Shown: positions 62,950-64,000 of the stretch, one piece after another | How positions within the stretch are numbered: the first letter of the stretch is position 1 | Layout of the letters: each line of letters begins with the position of its first letter | DNA from: Edolisoma coerulescens | Taxonomy: Eukaryota; Chordata; Aves; Passeriformes; Campephagidae | Direction: 5' to 3' | DNA length: 64,000 nucleotides | Assembly (NCBI GenBank): GCA_013397115.1 | Contig: VWZW01004141.1 | Coordinates: 2,805,654-2,869,653, forward strand | Translations under genes and position numbers: made by a program | Notes under the pieces: generated by a model | The model's input: the letters and a program-made list of their open reading frames with translations, nothing else | Databases searched by the model: none | Told to the model about the DNA's origin: nothing

Positions 62950-63900
62950 CTCCGCGGGCGCTGTTCCCTCTAGGAAGGGAAGGGGCTCCTGGGGGCTGTA
63001 AGGAACAGGGGCTGCTCCCGGCTAGCGCCATCTGCACAAACGCTCCGCGGCTGGCCCCAGCTGAAGGGCTTCTCCAGTCCGTGTGCCAGGACGGGGGCCG
63101 GGTGGGCCCTGCGAGGGTGACTGGCAGTTTCCCGGGAAGGGCAGCGGCGCACGGCTCCCATTTTATGCACAGTCGGGGGCCTCCCGTCCCCAAAGAGAGA
63201 GACACGCGGCCCTGCACGCCCCAAGGCGGAAGACTCCCGGGCGCGGCCGCCACAGCCCCCGCGGAGCCCCTNNNNNNNNNNNNNNNNNNNNNNNNNNNNN
63301 NNNNNNNNNNNNNNNNNNNNNNNNNNNNNNNNNNNNNNNNNNNNNNNNNNNNNNNNNNNNNNNNNNNNNNNNNNNNNNNNNNNNNNNNNNNNNNNNNNNN
63401 NNNNNNNNNNNNNNNNNNNNNNNNNNNNNNNNNNNNNNNNNNNNNNNNNNNNNNNNNNNNNNNNNNNNNNNNNNNNNNNNNNNNNNNNNNNNNNNNNNNN
63501 NNNNNNNNNNNNNNNNNNNNNNNNNNNNNNNNNNNNNNNNNNNNNNNNNNNNNNNNNNNNNNNNNNNNNNNNNNNNNNNNNNNNNNNNNNNNNNNNNNNN
63601 NNNNNNNNNNNNNNNNNNNNNNNNNNNNNNNNNNNNNNNNNNNNGGGGCGGGCGGCGCGCCTGGCGCCGGGCCTGGGGCCGCCGCTCGGCCCGGCCCTGC
63701 CCGGGCTGCGGCCGCGTCCCCGCTCTCCCCTGCGCTGCCCTTCCCCTCTGAGAGACGCTGCTTTACTACCCCTGCCATCGCTTCCTGAGCCCGTAGCCCA
63801 TTTCCAGTCTTGCCCTTTCACTTTCTACATTGGCTTGGTCAGTTATTAGGCTTGCGTGTCCACCTCCGATCTGTAAGTAGGGAGAGAGTTAATGCAAGAG
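62950..63900 (+). promoter_or_regulatory. CpG island, probable VDAC2 promoter by synteny
   Basis: GC- and CpG-rich sequence flanks a 373-base gap, with gcgcggccgcc before it and ggggcgggcggcgcgcctggcg (read in parts, with GC-box-like ggggcggg) after it. A donor-like word CT|gtaagtag follows at 63873, so a non-coding first exon could end at 63872. In vertebrates VDAC2 is the next gene after SAMD8 on the same strand. No VDAC2 coding sequence is in the window, so the assignment rests on synteny alone. Confidence 0.55.
63272..63644. other. Assembly gap (373 N) inside a CpG island
   Basis: The run of N replaces the core of the window-end CpG island. Long frames reported through it are artefacts of unread bases. 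Confidence 0.95.
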
Positions 63901-64000
63901 TAGGGAGGTGGCTTTTCTTTTTTTTAAGCTCTGTGTAGTATCAGTGTAAGCCTGAAGGTCACCGTATGCCCGGTGTGTATTAACAAATTAATTTTAAACA

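Noticed and set aside
62772..63821. Frames of 222 to 338 codons on both strands at the right end
   Set aside because: More than a third of each is unread N, and the rest is GC-driven. They are artefacts of the gap.
1..64000. tRNA, rRNA, CRISPR, prokaryotic operon or phage-type systems
   Set aside because: No such structures were seen, and the split-gene vertebrate layout makes prokaryotic features inapplicable. Small tRNA-like folds were not exhaustively tested by hand.

Overview
The window is vertebrate nuclear DNA, most likely from a bird. Genes are split into small exons with GT/AG borders, most of the sequence is non-coding, repeats are sparse, and the two interspersed repeats I recognise are a 5'-truncated CR1 LINE tail (about 28.44-28.86 kb) and a solo LTR of a type common in neoavian genomes (about 36.0-36.5 kb). 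Gene order matches the conserved vertebrate block DUSP29-DUSP13-SAMD8-VDAC2 (human 10q22.2). There are no operons, CRISPR arrays or other prokaryotic systems here, and I found no clear novel system.

Layout. 1-15.96 kb: non-coding, with microsatellites, a minisatellite near 10.2 kb and two short CpG-bearing patches near 9.0 and 13.6 kb. 15.96-18.86 kb, minus strand: two exons of a decayed dual-specificity phosphatase, best read as DUSP13B. Its splice borders and homology persist, but the second exon carries a stop and a frame change. A small CpG island sits in the intron between them. 22.3-24.23 kb, minus strand: an intact three-exon DUSP13A-type phosphatase of 192 aa with a complete HC(x)5R active site. 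24.23-30.7 kb: intergenic, with the CR1 fragment. 30.7-49.2 kb, plus strand: SAMD8, the ER ceramide phosphoethanolamine synthase SMSr. It has a CpG-island promoter broken by a 46-base assembly gap, a long first intron containing the solo LTR and a possible extra 5'UTR exon, five coding exons giving 414 aa, and a 3'UTR of about 5.2 kb ending at an AATAAA at 49,175. 49.2-63 kb: intergenic, with an orphan CpG island at 57.9-58.6 kb. 62.95-63.9 kb: a second promoter-type CpG island, broken by a 373-base gap, which by synteny is probably the VDAC2 promoter. No VDAC2 coding exon is visible.

How the genes relate. SAMD8 and DUSP13A are divergent neighbours with no evident functional link. SAMD8 works in sphingolipid homeostasis at the ER. 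The DUSP13 genes are small atypical dual-specificity phosphatases that arose by local duplication, and here one of the pair appears to have died while its sister stayed intact. Exon coordinates come from reading frames, splice consensus and remembered family sequences. Transcript ends and promoters are inferred.
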